Shown piece by piece: positions 25,025 through 37,737 of a DNA stretch of 64,000 nt (its first letter is position 1; every line of letters begins with the position of its first letter). Under the pieces are notes generated by a model. The model was not told the origin of the DNA, did no database searches, and saw only the letters and a list, made by a program, of their open reading frames with translations. The stretch is taken from contig CANTUZ010000003.1 in the NCBI GenBank assembly GCA_947846985.1, forward strand, positions 96,882,704 through 96,946,703. Direction: 5' to 3'. Both the position numbers and the translations under genes were made by a program. This DNA is from Fratercula arctica (taxonomy: Eukaryota; Chordata; Aves; Charadriiformes; Alcidae).

Positions 25025-25480
25025 TGAGGTGATGTTTAGTCTAGCTGTCAGGGCCTCGAGGGTGCTACCATCCCTCTCTGTCCCTGTCCAGCTACCCACG
25101 GCCTTCAGCCACCTTGTCCAAAACACAGCCCCTTTTCAGCCCAGCCCAGGGCTGTCAGTCCCTGCACCAGAGATGCCGCGTCAGGGCTGGTCCCCAGTCC
25201 TACCTCCCAGACAGCCCTCAAACCTGCGCTGTAGCCATGTTTCCAGCCTTGTCTCCAGCTTTTGCTGGATAGACCCTGGATACAACTCATTACCTCACCT
25301 TGTCTAGGACTGCAGATGGACCTTTTCCCATTACCATGCCAGTCCTGCTCAATTTTGGTCTGTTCAGTAAAGTCACATTCCCTGCTTGTGCCAGGGTTGG
25401 CCTCGCTTGGCTCCTGGCACAGCCTCCCTTGAGGAAAACCTCTGCTATTGCTTCCCCCCGACAAAAGCAGGGTGGGATGA
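25025..25480. other. GC-rich block of unknown origin
   Basis: This block is clearly richer in G+C than its flanks and carries a 119-codon minus-strand frame (25105-25464) and shorter plus-strand frames, none with a known domain. The abrupt composition change suggests an inserted, decayed retroelement, but no ends, poly(A) or target duplication were found. A minus-strand donor-like AAG/GTGAGG near 25290 lacks a good acceptor. Confidence 0.35.
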
Positions 25481-25911
25481 TGGCTTCAATCAGAGAAAAA
25501 CTTTGACTAGAGTAAATGTTACTGACATGATTATGTGACGGCTGGTAAGTAAAGTGATTTTATTTAAAAGGTAAAAGCTGAAGTGCCAGACCTGTGGCAT
25601 CACAGAACAAGCAGTGTCAAAGAGCAGTGTTGGGATTAAGTCCTCTTATCCCAGACCAACAAGCTGCTTCCTCTGGAATTGGTGTCTGGTTAGTCATCTC
25701 AGTACAAGCTACGTGCCTGCACAGCTTCACAAGCAGAGTTTCATTAGCCTAACTGATCTCCCTCTCCCTGCCTTGAAGCTGAGTCATTAGGTAATAAAAC
25801 AACCTTGCTTCTAAAGTTTAGTGACTTTAGAATTGCTTGAATCTTTACACTTTAACTCCAATTTTATCTTGGGTATCCATCAGGTGCTAGCAAATCAATG
25901 GAATTAAACTG
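25481..25911. other. Unique non-coding DNA
   Basis: A plus-strand donor-like CTG/GTAAGTAAAG near 25547 has no matching upstream exon. Nothing else was seen. Confidence 0.5.
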
Positions 25912-25955
25912 CACATATATATACGCATACATATATATATATATATACACACACA
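25912..25955. repeat. Compound (AT)n/(AC)n microsatellite
   Basis: Alternating CATATATATACGCATACATA, followed by about nine AT units and then four AC units. This is simple-sequence repeat DNA. Confidence 0.92.
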
Positions 25956-27978
25956 CTGAACTGAATGCACATGGGATTCATCTAATCTAACTTCGGATAA
26001 TCTGAACTGGTCTATATGTAAACTAGTCATGCTGGACTCCTTTTTTAGGCAATGCAGAGAAAGATTTTTTTTCAAGGGCAAAATCCATCGGATCTATTTT
26101 GGACATTCTTTTAGCATAAAATAGGTCCCATATTAGAAGACTCCTTTGTCTCTCTCAGCCAGGTCAGGGAATGCCACCAGACTGGAGATCGCCATGGTGG
26201 TGCTGGTGGCCAGGCAGCTCTTGGGAGGGATTTGTCTAGGGAGGGCTGCCAGGAACCCGAGGGAGCTCCACAAAGTGCTGGCCTGGGGATGTGATAACTC
26301 CTTGCAGCAGGTTGGTCGAGGGCCAAGACACTAATGAGTGGCCCTTAGGGTGCTAGGTGCCAGGTTGGGCAGCAGTGGGCAGTGTACCCAGGCAGCAAGG
26401 ACAGTCCCACACCCCGGGCTGTGTTAGCAAGGGCATGGACAGTACTGCTGGGGAAGGAGAAGGCAAGGGCAGCCACAAAGGTCTGGGTCTGAGGAAGATC
26501 TAGCAGCTTCAAATGAGCATGGGCAGCTGCCCTTGACACAGGGTGCCTGGAGCCTTTGATGTAGCTGCCCCCTCATTAGAGAGGGTCAAGCACCCTTGTA
26601 GCTGGTGCTAGGGAGAGACAAGTTCTGCTTTGGGAGCTTCTCGATATTCTGGGGACAAGGTCCAGCATCATTGGAGAACCCCTGTTACCACAGGGCTTTG
26701 TCAGGCAACTCTTCCCACTGGAAGAAGCCCTGGCTGAGTTGCGGGGGCCTTGCCACCCTCGACGGGCTGGACCTCAGCTGTTCTTGCCAATGCTCCCAGG
26801 TAGGTGCATCTTGTCTATCAGTGGTACCTATGCCAATGTTGGGACTTTCTCTATTTATGTCCTATTGGCACAAAGCACTCTAGTAATGGTGAGCTCTAGT
26901 AATGTCATGTAATGAAAATAGATCTATTTAAATAGAAAGTCTTTCAAATGACAAAGCAACTTCACAGGTTGTCTAGTTTCTTAAGGCTCCAGTTAACCTG
27001 TTTCCTGCTGTCCTCAAGACACCTTTGTTCACACAGATTTTTTGATAGGCCTTACTCTGATTTTTGCTGCTAACAAGTGGATAAAGACCCTTCAGTGTCA
27101 TCTCCCTGCTCTCCACTCTTACAGGACACCTCTCCAGATCCTGTCTAATGCCTGCTTTCTCCTTTGTAGCTCTCATACTCCTGCCGTATCAGGACCTAAC
27201 CCCCCATATAAGCATTCAGTTCAACGTACCTCGTTTCTGCTGTTAGTGGAAAGCAATGTGTTTGGCTGTCCTGTTTGAACTTCACGGTGCTTTATCATAA
27301 CAGTATTTGGCTTGTTGTTGCTGCTGTTTAACTTGGCTTCTCACCTTTCACACCTTGTCTGTGTTTGGTATTTTTGGTGGCTAAAACTATATAGTCTCAG
27401 ATTAGCATGTAAATAAGTCATTGGCACTTTAGGCTACCCGGTGCAGACTGTCTGTAAATTTGGTCTATATACTTTCCATTTAATTTTGATCAAACTGAGG
27501 ACGTCTCTCTGAGACTGTGTTTCTCTAAAGAACTGTGGAATTAAATGAATTAAATAGAAATGCTGAAGGCAATGATGATTCAACTTGTCAGAGAATCAGG
27601 GTATTATTTGATGGCTTCAGTGTATCCCAGAATTCACAGCTACATTCATGATGGGACATGGCTATTGCAGTGGAAGATTCCAACCTCAGACATTAGGAGC
27701 CTGGTGAAATTCCACTTACTGTTAGACATCTATCCTCTATACCATACCTGGAGAATTAGACATCAAAGAGTGGCAGCCCCAAAGACTATGAAACCACCTC
27801 CATTAAAAGTAGGAATACCGAGGAGCTGTGTTTCTTACATCTCATTCCCCACTGGAGCTTTCATGCAAACTGCAATACAAATGGAGGACTCATTTCCCTC
27901 ACTTCACGATCCATTGATAGTCACATCTTTAAATACTCATATCTTTATATCCTAGAAGGGAATACATAACTCTGTTCT
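25956..27978. other. GC-richer block and unique DNA
   Basis: From about 26140 to 26830 base composition is raised and many short open frames overlap on both strands without recognisable domains; decayed retroelement sequence is possible. A plus-strand CCCAG/GTAGGT near 26800 could be a donor. On the minus strand a 31-bp exon-like segment at 27839-27869 (acceptor CCATTTGTATTGCAG, donor GTAAGA) has a phase compatible with the leader exon at 30364-30412, but it is too short to trust. The plus-strand 131-codon frame at 27560-27955 is unrecognised. Confidence 0.4.
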
Positions 27979-28110
27979 CAAAAAAAAAAAAAAAACCAAA
28001 AAAAAACCAAAAAACAAACCAAAAAAAAACCCCAAAACAAAACAAACCAAAAAAAAAAACCAAAAAAACCCCAAAATCCCAACACCAAACCAAAAAACAC
28101 CCAACAAACA
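27979..28110 (+). repeat. A/C-rich low-complexity tract
   Basis: Over 130 bp of A-runs punctuated by single or short C-runs (AAAACC, AAAACCCC), with almost no G or T. The minus-strand open frame over it, made of Phe, Gly, Leu, Val and Trp, is an artefact. It abuts the CR1 tail at 28111. Confidence 0.93.
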
Positions 28111-28166
28111 GTTGGACTTGATCATCTTAAAGGTCTTCCACAATCTAAATGATTCTATGATTCTAA
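28111..28166 (+). mobile_element. Very short CR1 3' tail
   Basis: GTTGGACTTGATCATCTTAA, then AGGTCTTCCACAATCTAAAT and GATTCTATGATTCTAAAT, match the last roughly 55 bp of an avian CR1. No CR1 body precedes it; instead the A/C-rich tract begins at the junction. Confidence 0.85.
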
Positions 28167-29479
28167 ATATTACCACTCCCACCTTTTCATCCAGAGGATC
28201 ACAGCACTAAGTCTGGGTACAGAAGATGTAAGCTCATCTCACTCATGAGCCAAAGCTATCAGGGTATTTGCCATGCCAATCAAATTTTAACTAGTTTCAT
28301 AACTCCCACAACAGTTTATCTGTTCTTGTGTACTATCCACTGGTACCTTATCTATTTTCTATTAATTTAGATATAGAAGAAATTTGGGAGGGGCTGTCCC
28401 CCATTGGAGTGTCTCCCATTATACTTTCTTTTTCTGTGGACACTGCTTGTTTTTCAAAACTGGCATGTTGCATGGGAATATAGTGAATGGAGCCAAAAAA
28501 CCCTCAAAATTTCTGTGCCTGAGCATAAATGAAGCAGATCTGGATGCCAAGCTATCTGCCTCTGCCTATGATTGTAATACGGAAACATGGTTAAAAGCAT
28601 TCACTCCATAGGATCAGATTAAAGCTAGCCTAAAGTGAAAATCCCCAAAAACACCTGTGGAACATCAGATCTTCATCACTAACTTTGTCCTTCTTCAAAT
28701 TTGTTATACTGCATGCTAATGTAGACATAGACCTCTTTGCCATAATTCCCCTTCAGACCAGCTTTTTTCTGATAATAGTAGAACAAAAACACGCAGCAAC
28801 CTCAATATAAGAATTCAACTAATATAATCTAAAAATTCCACCTCGTTTTCATCCCTTACACCTAACTATTATGCAGTAGAAATCTGGCAGAGAGCTCTGT
28901 CAAATTGAACTATTGAACTCAGAGTGGCAAAAGTCCCTCCCCAGGCAAGACATTTAAATCATTTTCAAAGTTAATTTCCTGCTCCCAGACGGAGAACAAA
29001 TCTAATCGGGTTTACTTCATTCTTCTGACGAACAGGGAAGTGTTGCCTGCATACTCAACGAGGGAAAGTGTCCTAGAAGGCAGCCGGAGCGCTCGCTCCG
29101 CAGCACCGAAGAAGCCTCTTCTGCAAAGCACAGCGTGTGGATCAGCATGCGAATGGGGATTCGGATTTAACTTGGCAGATCTTCCTGGTCTCCTGCTAAC
29201 CCGATTTTATAATGAAATGATGAACTGTTTACAAGGTAACAGTGCACATGGGAAACTGAGAATAGGCAAAAAATATAGTATGGCTGCAGAGGTATGTTTC
29301 AGAGAACTGGCTATGCATTTAAAAAGACCCTCCTCTGGTCCCTCTGGGTTCCTGGTGACCAAGGCTTTTCCCAGGTTTTAAGGGTATTTCCACGAAAACT
29401 TCTGATAACAGAACTTCAATGAGCATTGGAAATAACTGAATGAGGTTACTAGATGACTAAAGAGAGTTTGTAGAAGAGT
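28167..29479. other. Unique non-coding DNA
   Basis: The plus-strand frame of 113 codons at 29040-29381 has no recognised domain. Nothing else was seen. Confidence 0.5.
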
Positions 29480-29526
29480 GAACAAAAGTGTACATACACA
29501 TGGGAACAAAAGTGTATATACATGTC
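29480..29526. repeat. Tandem duplication of a 24-bp unit
   Basis: GAACAAAAGTGTACATACAC and GAACAAAAGTGTATATACAT are the starts of two adjacent imperfect copies. Confidence 0.75.
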
Positions 29527-30127
29527 TATATGATACAGCTTAAGATAAAACAGGGTTAATTAACATCTAAGTCACTGTATTATCAAAGGCAGAGGACAAC
29601 TAGTATTAACTTTCTAAACAAAAGAGTTGTCAGATTGTATTTCTGCATGCATTTTTACAATTCCAGGGTAAAAAAGGTGTATAATAATACCTGAGCTCCT
29701 AAGCATTTCTCGTTTTTTTAGAATGAATTAGCAAATTACATATTTAAGTCTTTTTGGAGCGGTTTAACTTGAACTAAAATTTTACCAATTTCAGCATATG
29801 ATATATGACTTTTTATTACTCTACAGAGCCAAATGCTGTACTTTGAAAGAACTGAAAATACTGTTATGGTCAATTTAAGCTTACTTAGCAGTAATAAGCT
29901 TTCAGTGCATGCAAGGAAATCAGATGTTCATCACTAAAAGCATAAATCCTCATTTATATTTAATTTTAGTGTTTGTGCTTTTATTTGTGCATCACATGTA
30001 AGTACAAAGATGAATTACTGGAATGGATATAGAGTTCTTAAGTACAGTGTTTCTATAAACCAGAGTAAAAAGTAAACTTGATCAAGCTAATGCTGTAGGG
30101 ATGAACAATCATTAAAAAATAATTAGT

Positions 30128-30172
30128 TCAAGTCACTGAAAACTACTTTTTCAAGTCATTGAAAACTACCAT
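30128..30172. repeat. Tandem duplication of a 25-bp unit
   Basis: TCAAGTCACTGAAAACTACT and TCAAGTCATTGAAAACTACC form two near-identical neighbouring copies. Confidence 0.8.
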
Positions 30173-30363
30173 TAAAAACTTGGGCATTTCCAAGTAACTC
30201 ATTCATATTAATTTATTCAGCATTCATATTGCTTTACTCAGAATGTGTCTCAGTTGCTTTACTCCTTACTCCTGTCTGTCCAGAAACTCTTCTTTCTGCA
30301 CCCAAATTTGTCCCTAGTGATCGATGGAAATTTCTATTTCTGCCGAGCAATAATATAACTTAC

Positions 30364-30412
30364 CACACAGCACGATTAGTCCTGCCACAAGAGTTAAGAC
30401 AGTTAATGCCAT
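30364..30412 (-). CDS. Putative first coding exon with signal-peptide-like leader
   Basis: On the minus strand, ATG in a favourable context (GCG ATG G: purine at -3, G at +4) opens a 16-codon frame, MALTVLTLVAGLIVLC. One extra G precedes a strong donor, GTAAGTTAT. A hydrophobic leader ending in a phase-1 intron is the usual layout of the first coding exon in secreted and type I membrane proteins, including immunoglobulin-superfamily receptors. There is no positive n-region residue, which is slightly atypical. The frame remains open upstream of the ATG for more than 30 codons, so this could instead be part of a longer exon. It lies 6.5 kb upstream, in the leftward direction, of the immunoglobulin-like exon at 23769-23867. 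No intermediate exon is established. Confidence 0.35.
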
Positions 30413-33400
30413 CGCTTGCTTCCTTAATTTTACTTTCTCTGACAAGCCCACATAAACTTTTGCATAACCAAAAGATGCATATCTCCAAACTACTCCTCGG
30501 TGAACCTAAAATTGTCCACTGAGCTAAAACTGACCCTTCCTGGCACTTAAAGAAAAGTTAATATTTCTTCAAATATGCTGATACAAGCTTGGCATGAACA
30601 AACTAGCATGCTAAATTTTCAAGGATCACTTTTAGAACTCTACTATAACAAATTAAATTACCGAAGGGTAATGGGTAGGAGAGAGAAACCAGGAGCCTAA
30701 CTGAAAACTGTAGGATACCTTTCTCCCATATTGACATTCAGGAGCATAATTCCTGTATCTTCAGTCTTCCTCTATTCCCTGCTTTTTAAGGTAGGTACTA
30801 CTAAGCCTATCTTCCTACAAATCCTAGACTATGGTCTAGGTTTAATATGTGTTATCTACAATAAAATCAGTGGGTTTTATTTAGTTAGTATAAACATTAC
30901 AATTAGCATTTCCTTGCTCAGTTGTAAAAAAATTCTCAATTAAGGTCTTTTTTTTTTGTATGTGTGAACCTCCTCTGTACTGCAAATGTTTCACTAGCTC
31001 AGACTGTATTTTGATAAAAACTGATATTTGAGCAATATGCTGTGAAAACACTCCATTTATCTGTCTGCTCTGTTGTTATTAATACAATATTATATCGCAA
31101 TGGAAGAAGAGCTCTAAGTTTAAAAGCCAGAGTTTAATTATTTTTTTAGTATTGTCTACTGTCCACCAGATGTTTACAGGATCCTTCTGCATTCCATCAC
31201 TTAACATTTTGTGTGCTCAGCAAAATCATCTTTAAATCAAGTCACAAAATTAATACAGTGTAATAACTGATTTTTTTTTTTCTTTAAGAAGCTTTGGTGG
31301 CTCTGATTTAAAACAAGCTCATTTATGCAACAGTGTAACAAAATGTGTGGAGAAAAATCCCATAAATGCCACTTTAATTGTGCATCATCAGCAAGGTGAT
31401 TGTACCACTGGATATTTCCACCCTCTAACTTCAAAACACAGATAGTTAAAAATTAAAATCAGGATGTAAAAGAAGGAATTAGTTGACTGCTTCAGGTAAT
31501 CTGAAGAGAGCCCACAGCGTTTAAAGCACATAAGAACAATGGATCCATGTAAACTATTTAAATAACTGCATGAGAGTGAATGTATTTTTTAACAACTTTT
31601 AGCAAATGCTAAGTTCTCCGTACAATGAACTTCAGTGCTTCTTCTACTTCATTACAGTACATTTCTTGGCAAAATTTTTGCTCTAAGTATCTAACTGTCT
31701 TGCTTTTGGAAACTGCAGTTTCATCGAATTATTTCATAGGATGCAACAAAAAAAAAACCCAGAAACCTCATTGCTTTATATGTGATCATTCTTCCAGACA
31801 GATGGTACCCACTAAATACCCAAGAGCATCACTGAGATGACTATATTAGAAAAATTCAGGAAAGATTAATATGTAATTCTTACCAAATGGTACATAGCTA
31901 GACCATCATTCCAGATCAGGCTTTAAGATAAGAATAACATGAAAATATGTATGGCATATTCGCTTAGGTGAAGGGTCTGAAGAGAGAGAAGAAAAAAATT
32001 CCAAGTATTAGTTTCTTAACTGGAAAATGGTACAAGTAATTCACTCATAGAAAACAATGCTTTTGTCTTGAAAATCATTAATGAAACTATCATTGTTTTC
32101 AATGGCACAAGATCCCACCCAAGACACTTTAAAACAAGTCTCAGTTGTCATAGACAGGCCCATGAAGAAATATGAAAGTATATTAGGAATATTATTTCCA
32201 AACATGAATGAGGTAGACATTAGTAGTAGAGATTACAAACATGAGTGAATATGAGAATTACATAGTAAAATTCATCTGTTAATTTTCTCCATTGTACCCC
32301 AACTTTAGAAATGTTGGCACCAGTGACCAGTTTTTGCTCCTTATGAGGGAATTTCAATTATACCTTTGAAAGTTAAAGTGACTGTACCAAATTTTATTTC
32401 TTGGAGAAAGGAAGGAACCAAGTAAGGACAGCAAAATATTATGTAGAAGTCCTAGAGCCTCAGATACAGTAATTGTTCTGGAAACACCGGCAACTTGGTT
32501 TCATTTTGCATTGATCACGTTTAATGCTACCAGTTTAGATAACTGGATGAGATATACAAATCTGTATTTAGATGAGGGCTTCATCGGTTATGCTTAGGAG
32601 CAAGTAATGTTCAGCCTATACTTCTGGCAGACATGCATGTAGTCAGTCTGGTGAATGAAACTATTAGAGAGTGTAGAACATAAATTGGCAAACTGCTGAG
32701 AAAAACATGAACAATACCTCCCAGAAGCTTCATTCCAAGTCTTAAGAACAGAGTCTAAGAACTGTAAATACAGAACAAGTTACTAAAAAAAAAAAATAAT
32801 ATTTCTTAGTCACAGTATAGAAATCTGGCAAGTCATCAGGGAACTAAACCTGGGATCTTTACTTTCTCAATTAAATTATCATTATAATAGACTGAGGGAA
32901 TGCATCTGTCAAAGTGACAGTTTGCATATGGTCTCTGAATTGTACAGTTGTTCCATACAGTGCTATAATCCTTTTTCTATTTTAAGCTTTCAGTCAGTGC
33001 CAGTGATTCATTGAAACTTGTGTCATATTTTAATTTAGCAAAAAAGACTATGAACTCGTCTGAATTCAAAACATCCCATACTGCTGCTTCATGTGTTTAC
33101 AATAGTGCTTACATTGTCTATGGGTACATCAAGCAAATTTCATGAGCACTCTGATATAATTAATGCAACAGGGCACTGCAGATTAGTAACTGAATATTGG
33201 TAACCATCAGAAAGGCTGATTTCTAAATAAATCCACTTACAGTGCAGCCAGGGTGGGATCCGGTCTTAAATGTGTAAAACATGGAAAGAACACACATGCG
33301 AGTAGAATCTCAATAGTAAACATGTGATTCCACGTTAGTGCATAAACAGAGATCCACCAGGTCATTCTTCAAACAATAAATTGACACTTCTTTGAGTGTA

Positions 33401-34852
33401 TCTAAAAGTTATCCACAAAAAGATGTTATCTGTTGGATAATATCTGCGTGAGACAATGGGAAAGGCAAAAATATGTTCTATCTGCAGACATGAGAGGTAC
33501 CATATCAAAGAAGGCAAAGAGTCATACACCTAATGTATGGTAATTGGGAACTTCTTAAACTCTGCACGTTTTTTATCCCTTCTCAGTTAAGATTGCTATT
33601 ATGAGCTTTTCTATTTTTCCTGCTCCACATGAATGGGCCTTTGCTCACACGTGCAACACAAGGATAGTTGAGGAAGAACTATTATGGGTATAAATAAAGA
33701 CAGTTAGTTTGAAACAGGTACTACAGCAAGTGCACAAGCAAAATCACTGGAAAGAAGTCCAGCTACCTGTGGTCTTTTGGACACAGATCTCTATCTTGCA
33801 AGTGCAAATATAAAATGCTGCACAAAAGCTCATTCCTTTTCCTGGAGACCAGGAACTCCCACGACAGTCACAGAATGAATTTGGGTATGGAAATAATTTT
33901 CTCCTACCTAACTTGATTCAATCATAGTGGCTTTGTAAAATAAAAGCTAGGACTATTTCAGACCAATGCTTCTGAAACTAAAAGGAAAAAGGTATTTCTA
34001 AACATAAATCCTACAAGAAATATTCTGCTGATAGTGGTTATTTTACCACTTTTTATTCTATAATGGTTCAGACCGAAGTAGTTCTATTTAATAACTTCAG
34101 AAAACCTGAAATAAAGAAACATAAACAAGGGTAAAAGGCTTATTGAAAATATGATATGATGGCAGTATTTTATGGTATTCCTTTAGTAAAGTCACTTCAT
34201 ATATTTGTTTTCCTTAAGCTGTGGCAGAACATTCAAGCCATTCTCTGCCATAAGCAGCCATCTGTCACATCGCTGTCCTTCATATTTTTTTCATTTCTGT
34301 ACAATAGTATGCACTGACTGAACATATGGCCTAGAAGGTGGAGAAATGTCCCTCCTGGCTAATATAAACTCCTAAGAGATGTTTGCTGGTGGAAATCATT
34401 ACACTTCTCATTAACAGAGTGAGAAAACTCCTTCCTTCAAGCAATCAGCTGTTAGCTCAGGAACCCATCAAGGGAGGCTCCAATTCTCCAATATCTCCTT
34501 CGTCACTCTGTGTGGGCCAGACTGATGGCCAAAGCATGGTACAGCACTGGTTGATCTGACCGGTCTTAATCTTATCCCAGAGAACGACAAAGGTCATTAT
34601 TCTTCTCAGCTAAGTACAACTATTAAATATTAGGACCGTACTGAACAGGATGTATCCAAAAAGGAGGTGGGAATGTATAAAAAGTCATTAAAGATTTTCA
34701 ATGTTTTACCATGTGCCTCAAGTGTTCTGCAATAGTCTTAATTAGGGAGAATATTGAGGAGAGATGGGTAAATAGCGCCGGTATAGCTAGATGCTCTAAA
34801 GTACAATGCCAAAAACAAGCAGAGGAAATTAAACCTGGTGCCGTATTTTCAT
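30413..34852. other. Unique AT-rich non-coding DNA
   Basis: No mobile element, RNA gene or convincing exon was recognised. Short T- or A-runs occur near 30950, 31271 and 32786. It could hold the promoter of a leftward transcript starting near 30.5 kb, but no TATA box or CpG cluster was seen. Confidence 0.5.
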
Positions 34853-34874
34853 TAACCCAGATGATGCTGGGTTA
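34853..34874. repeat. 8-bp inverted repeat, 6-nt loop
   Basis: TAACCCAG, loop ATGATG, CTGGGTTA. Pairing is perfect within the arms. No following T-run or known regulatory role was seen. Confidence 0.8.
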
Positions 34875-37414
34875 GACGAACCTATAGGGTTTTAAAAACC
34901 ACCCGGATCTGGTGGTGACCATGATAAGCTGGAGAAGGAATATTAGGCAAGAAGGCAGTAGCAAATCATTCCTTACAGAGACAGAGGCATCCCATCTTGC
35001 ACTGCAAATGTTTCAGAAGAGCGTGTCCTGTCCTGAACTTCTATTGTTGCAGAACAGTCAAGGCTACTATGAGTGAACACCCACATTACAACCTCTCCTG
35101 TCCAAGGCATATCTGACCGCATTCTTAATGACTTCATCGTATTAGATTATGCTCATCTTTGAAGTCTTTGGGAAAATTCAGAAAATGCAGAAAGTAACTT
35201 AGAAAGGAAGCAGAAAGTACCTCTACTCGAGAGAGGCCATTTTTATCAGTTTGTTTCCAGGGTTTCTTGAACACCACCACTTCCCATTAGCATTATCATG
35301 AGGATTCATATTAGTGGAAAATGGGTTTATTGATCTTCAAGTCAAGGTCATCAACGGATTGTGAAGGTCATCAATTAGTCTGAGATGTTCTGTAAGAAAA
35401 ATTGTTTAGATCTCTTGGAGGGGTACTTTGCAGCTTTATGATTTTTTTTTTTGTCATGAACACAATATGTGATGGCATACTTTTAACATTCCTATATGAA
35501 AACAACATGGTTAGATTAAATTGATACGATCACAAGGCACACGAATAGGTTATGTTTTTTTTTACTTTAGGAATAGGCTTGCTATATATACGCCAATAGA
35601 GAAAACATCACTTCCTATAGGTTTACTGTATTACTAGGATATATCTGGTACTGGGAACTTGCCTGGTCATCTGTTATTATGCTGTGTGGCATCACTTGTC
35701 CAAGTTTTTAAATTGCAGGTAACAAAAGCTATGACGATTCAATAATTATCTAACCAAAGACAACCTAACAAGTATTGTCTTAGTCCCTGTCAGTTGTAGA
35801 TGGCAGTTTTCTTGACATAATATATACAGAACCAGACTTGACTAATGATACTGGAGTCTAGCATGTTTAGGTGATTTCAGTAGCAATCATCCTTTCTAAG
35901 TCTTAAAGCCTCTAAATTGCAGCAAAGAAATGACTGAGGACCTTGTTATATCCTGAACAAACTAAGAGGGCAGCCCCAAAATATGACTACAATCTTTGAA
36001 GGACTACAGATAGTTACAGATACAGGGTACATTTATTGTCTGAGTGAATTGCTCCAGATTCTTCCCTGTATTCCAGTTTAGTAGGTTGCTAGGGGCCTTT
36101 CAGGACACTAATGATATTTGCCTTATTTTCTACAATGTTCTGGCCTTCAAGACAGGTTAAGCAAGCCAGAGTTCTGTCTCAGTTGTGCCAGGAGCAAGTT
36201 CGTTCGTTGTCTGAATGGAGCGTATCAGTCCCTGATCATACCTGCATACAGAGAAAACAACTTCCCACACCTAAATCATTTTACCAAAATAGTGGACCAG
36301 TTTGTAATGTTAATTAACCTTTTTGACCTGTGTGCTCACAACAAGGCAATTAGAAGCAAAAGTTAGTGGTTGATTAATTTTGATTTATTTGATGCATTCT
36401 GCTGCTTTTACAAAGAATGTGCAAAGTTCCTAGATGCAAGAGTCAGCTTCCAGAGAAAAATAAACCTGGTGTTCCAAGGTTTTCACTCAGCACAGTCACC
36501 TTACTTTTTGTGCTTTTTCTTAGGGCCATGTTGTAGTTAAGACAGGACATGTCCTTCAGCCTCTCTCTTAAAGCTCTTTTTAAGCTTTTCTTTTTTTTTT
36601 TAAGCTGCTTCTATTCTCACCAGCCCAAAGTCGAAGAAGCAGAATCTTCCTCCTATAACTGTCTGCATTCACCTTCATGTTCAGTCATGACATATGTCTG
36701 CATTTTAATGTGGTTTACACTGTCTTCTAGAACAACAGTCTTCTCAAACTTACAAATGCTGATACCATAACGTGTGCCCTTCACCATGTTACCCCCCTGC
36801 TTTTAAGCATATTTAATCCATAAATAATAGCAAGAAACCAAAAGATTTAGGCAAAATGGAAATATTTTTTAAAGTGGGAATTTCCAAGTTGCTTGCAGTA
36901 CACAAAGTGATTCTTATGCCCTTTCACCTCTGAGCCCAACAGAGCTACTTCCTAGGCTCAGAATAAAATGTATCTAAGGTAATTGCATGGCAGTAATTAG
37001 AAAATGAATTCTGCTTTCCTACTGCTGTCTTGCAATTTTCCTGCTGGTCTTATTTTCTTTACATTGTGGCAGATATAGTTTAAGCTGTTCCTGTTAATAT
37101 TCATGACAAGATGAAACCATTTTCCATAGTAAATGGCTTGATTGCTTTGCCCGTAGGGGAAAGTACAACAAATGGATGGAGCGCACTTCAGCTGATACCT
37201 ATATTTGTGAATGGGTTGCCTTTTCTGCACCAGTTTTTCTCAGTGATTGGTTGAGAATGGATGTATGGTGAAGATACAGTGCTGAGGAAAGGTAGTGTGA
37301 TTTATTTCATTTTTCTAATTCAAGAGTTCTGCAGGATTAGGAAGCTGATTTCCTTCTTACCAGCTGCTTCTTTTCCTCGATGAGCAAAGGAGAACTGCCA
37401 TAGGTGCATTAAAA
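34875..37414. other. Unique non-coding DNA
   Basis: Short open frames at 36111-36366, 36549-36770 and 36997-37230 are unrecognised. No transposon ends were seen. Confidence 0.5.
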
Positions 37415-37475
37415 TATCATAGAATAATAGAACGGTGAGAGTTGGAAAGGACCTTAAAGATCATCTAGTTCATTT
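37415..37475 (-). mobile_element. Short CR1 3' end fragment
   Basis: ATCATAGAATAATAGAACGG, then GTTGGAAAGGACCTTAAAGA and TCATCTAGTTCA, are the reverse complement of the avian CR1 3' terminus. The fragment ends in an A-run at about 37475-37487. Confidence 0.88.
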
Positions 37476-37737
37476 AAAAAAAAAAAAATTTCTTCTTCAC
37501 CTAGCAAAGAAGGGAGGGACCTTAGTCCAAATTCCTCAAACCTGTCTCCGTGCCTGTTTCCCTTAGAAATCAGTAGAAATTAGGCACTGAAATGACTGGA
37601 GAGTATGCCTACCTGTCCCTAGTTGAAGTCACTTTAATGCTTTCCAGAGTGAGAGGCATAATAGAACAATCTACAGAGATTAAATAAAATGTACCAAAGC
37701 TTCAAAAACTGTCATTCTCACTACAATTTCTCTATCA
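37476..37737. other. Spacer between two CR1 fragments
   Basis: AT-rich sequence with a GGGAGGGACCTTAGTCCAAA motif that may itself be decayed repeat. No gene. Confidence 0.45.

Noticed and set aside
27839..27869. 31-bp micro-exon whose phase would follow the leader exon at 30364-30412
   Set aside because: Too short to distinguish from a chance GT-AG pair, and it supplies no domain content.
27952..28182. Minus-strand 76-codon frame rich in Phe and Gly
   Set aside because: It is the translation of the A/C-rich tract and CR1 tail.
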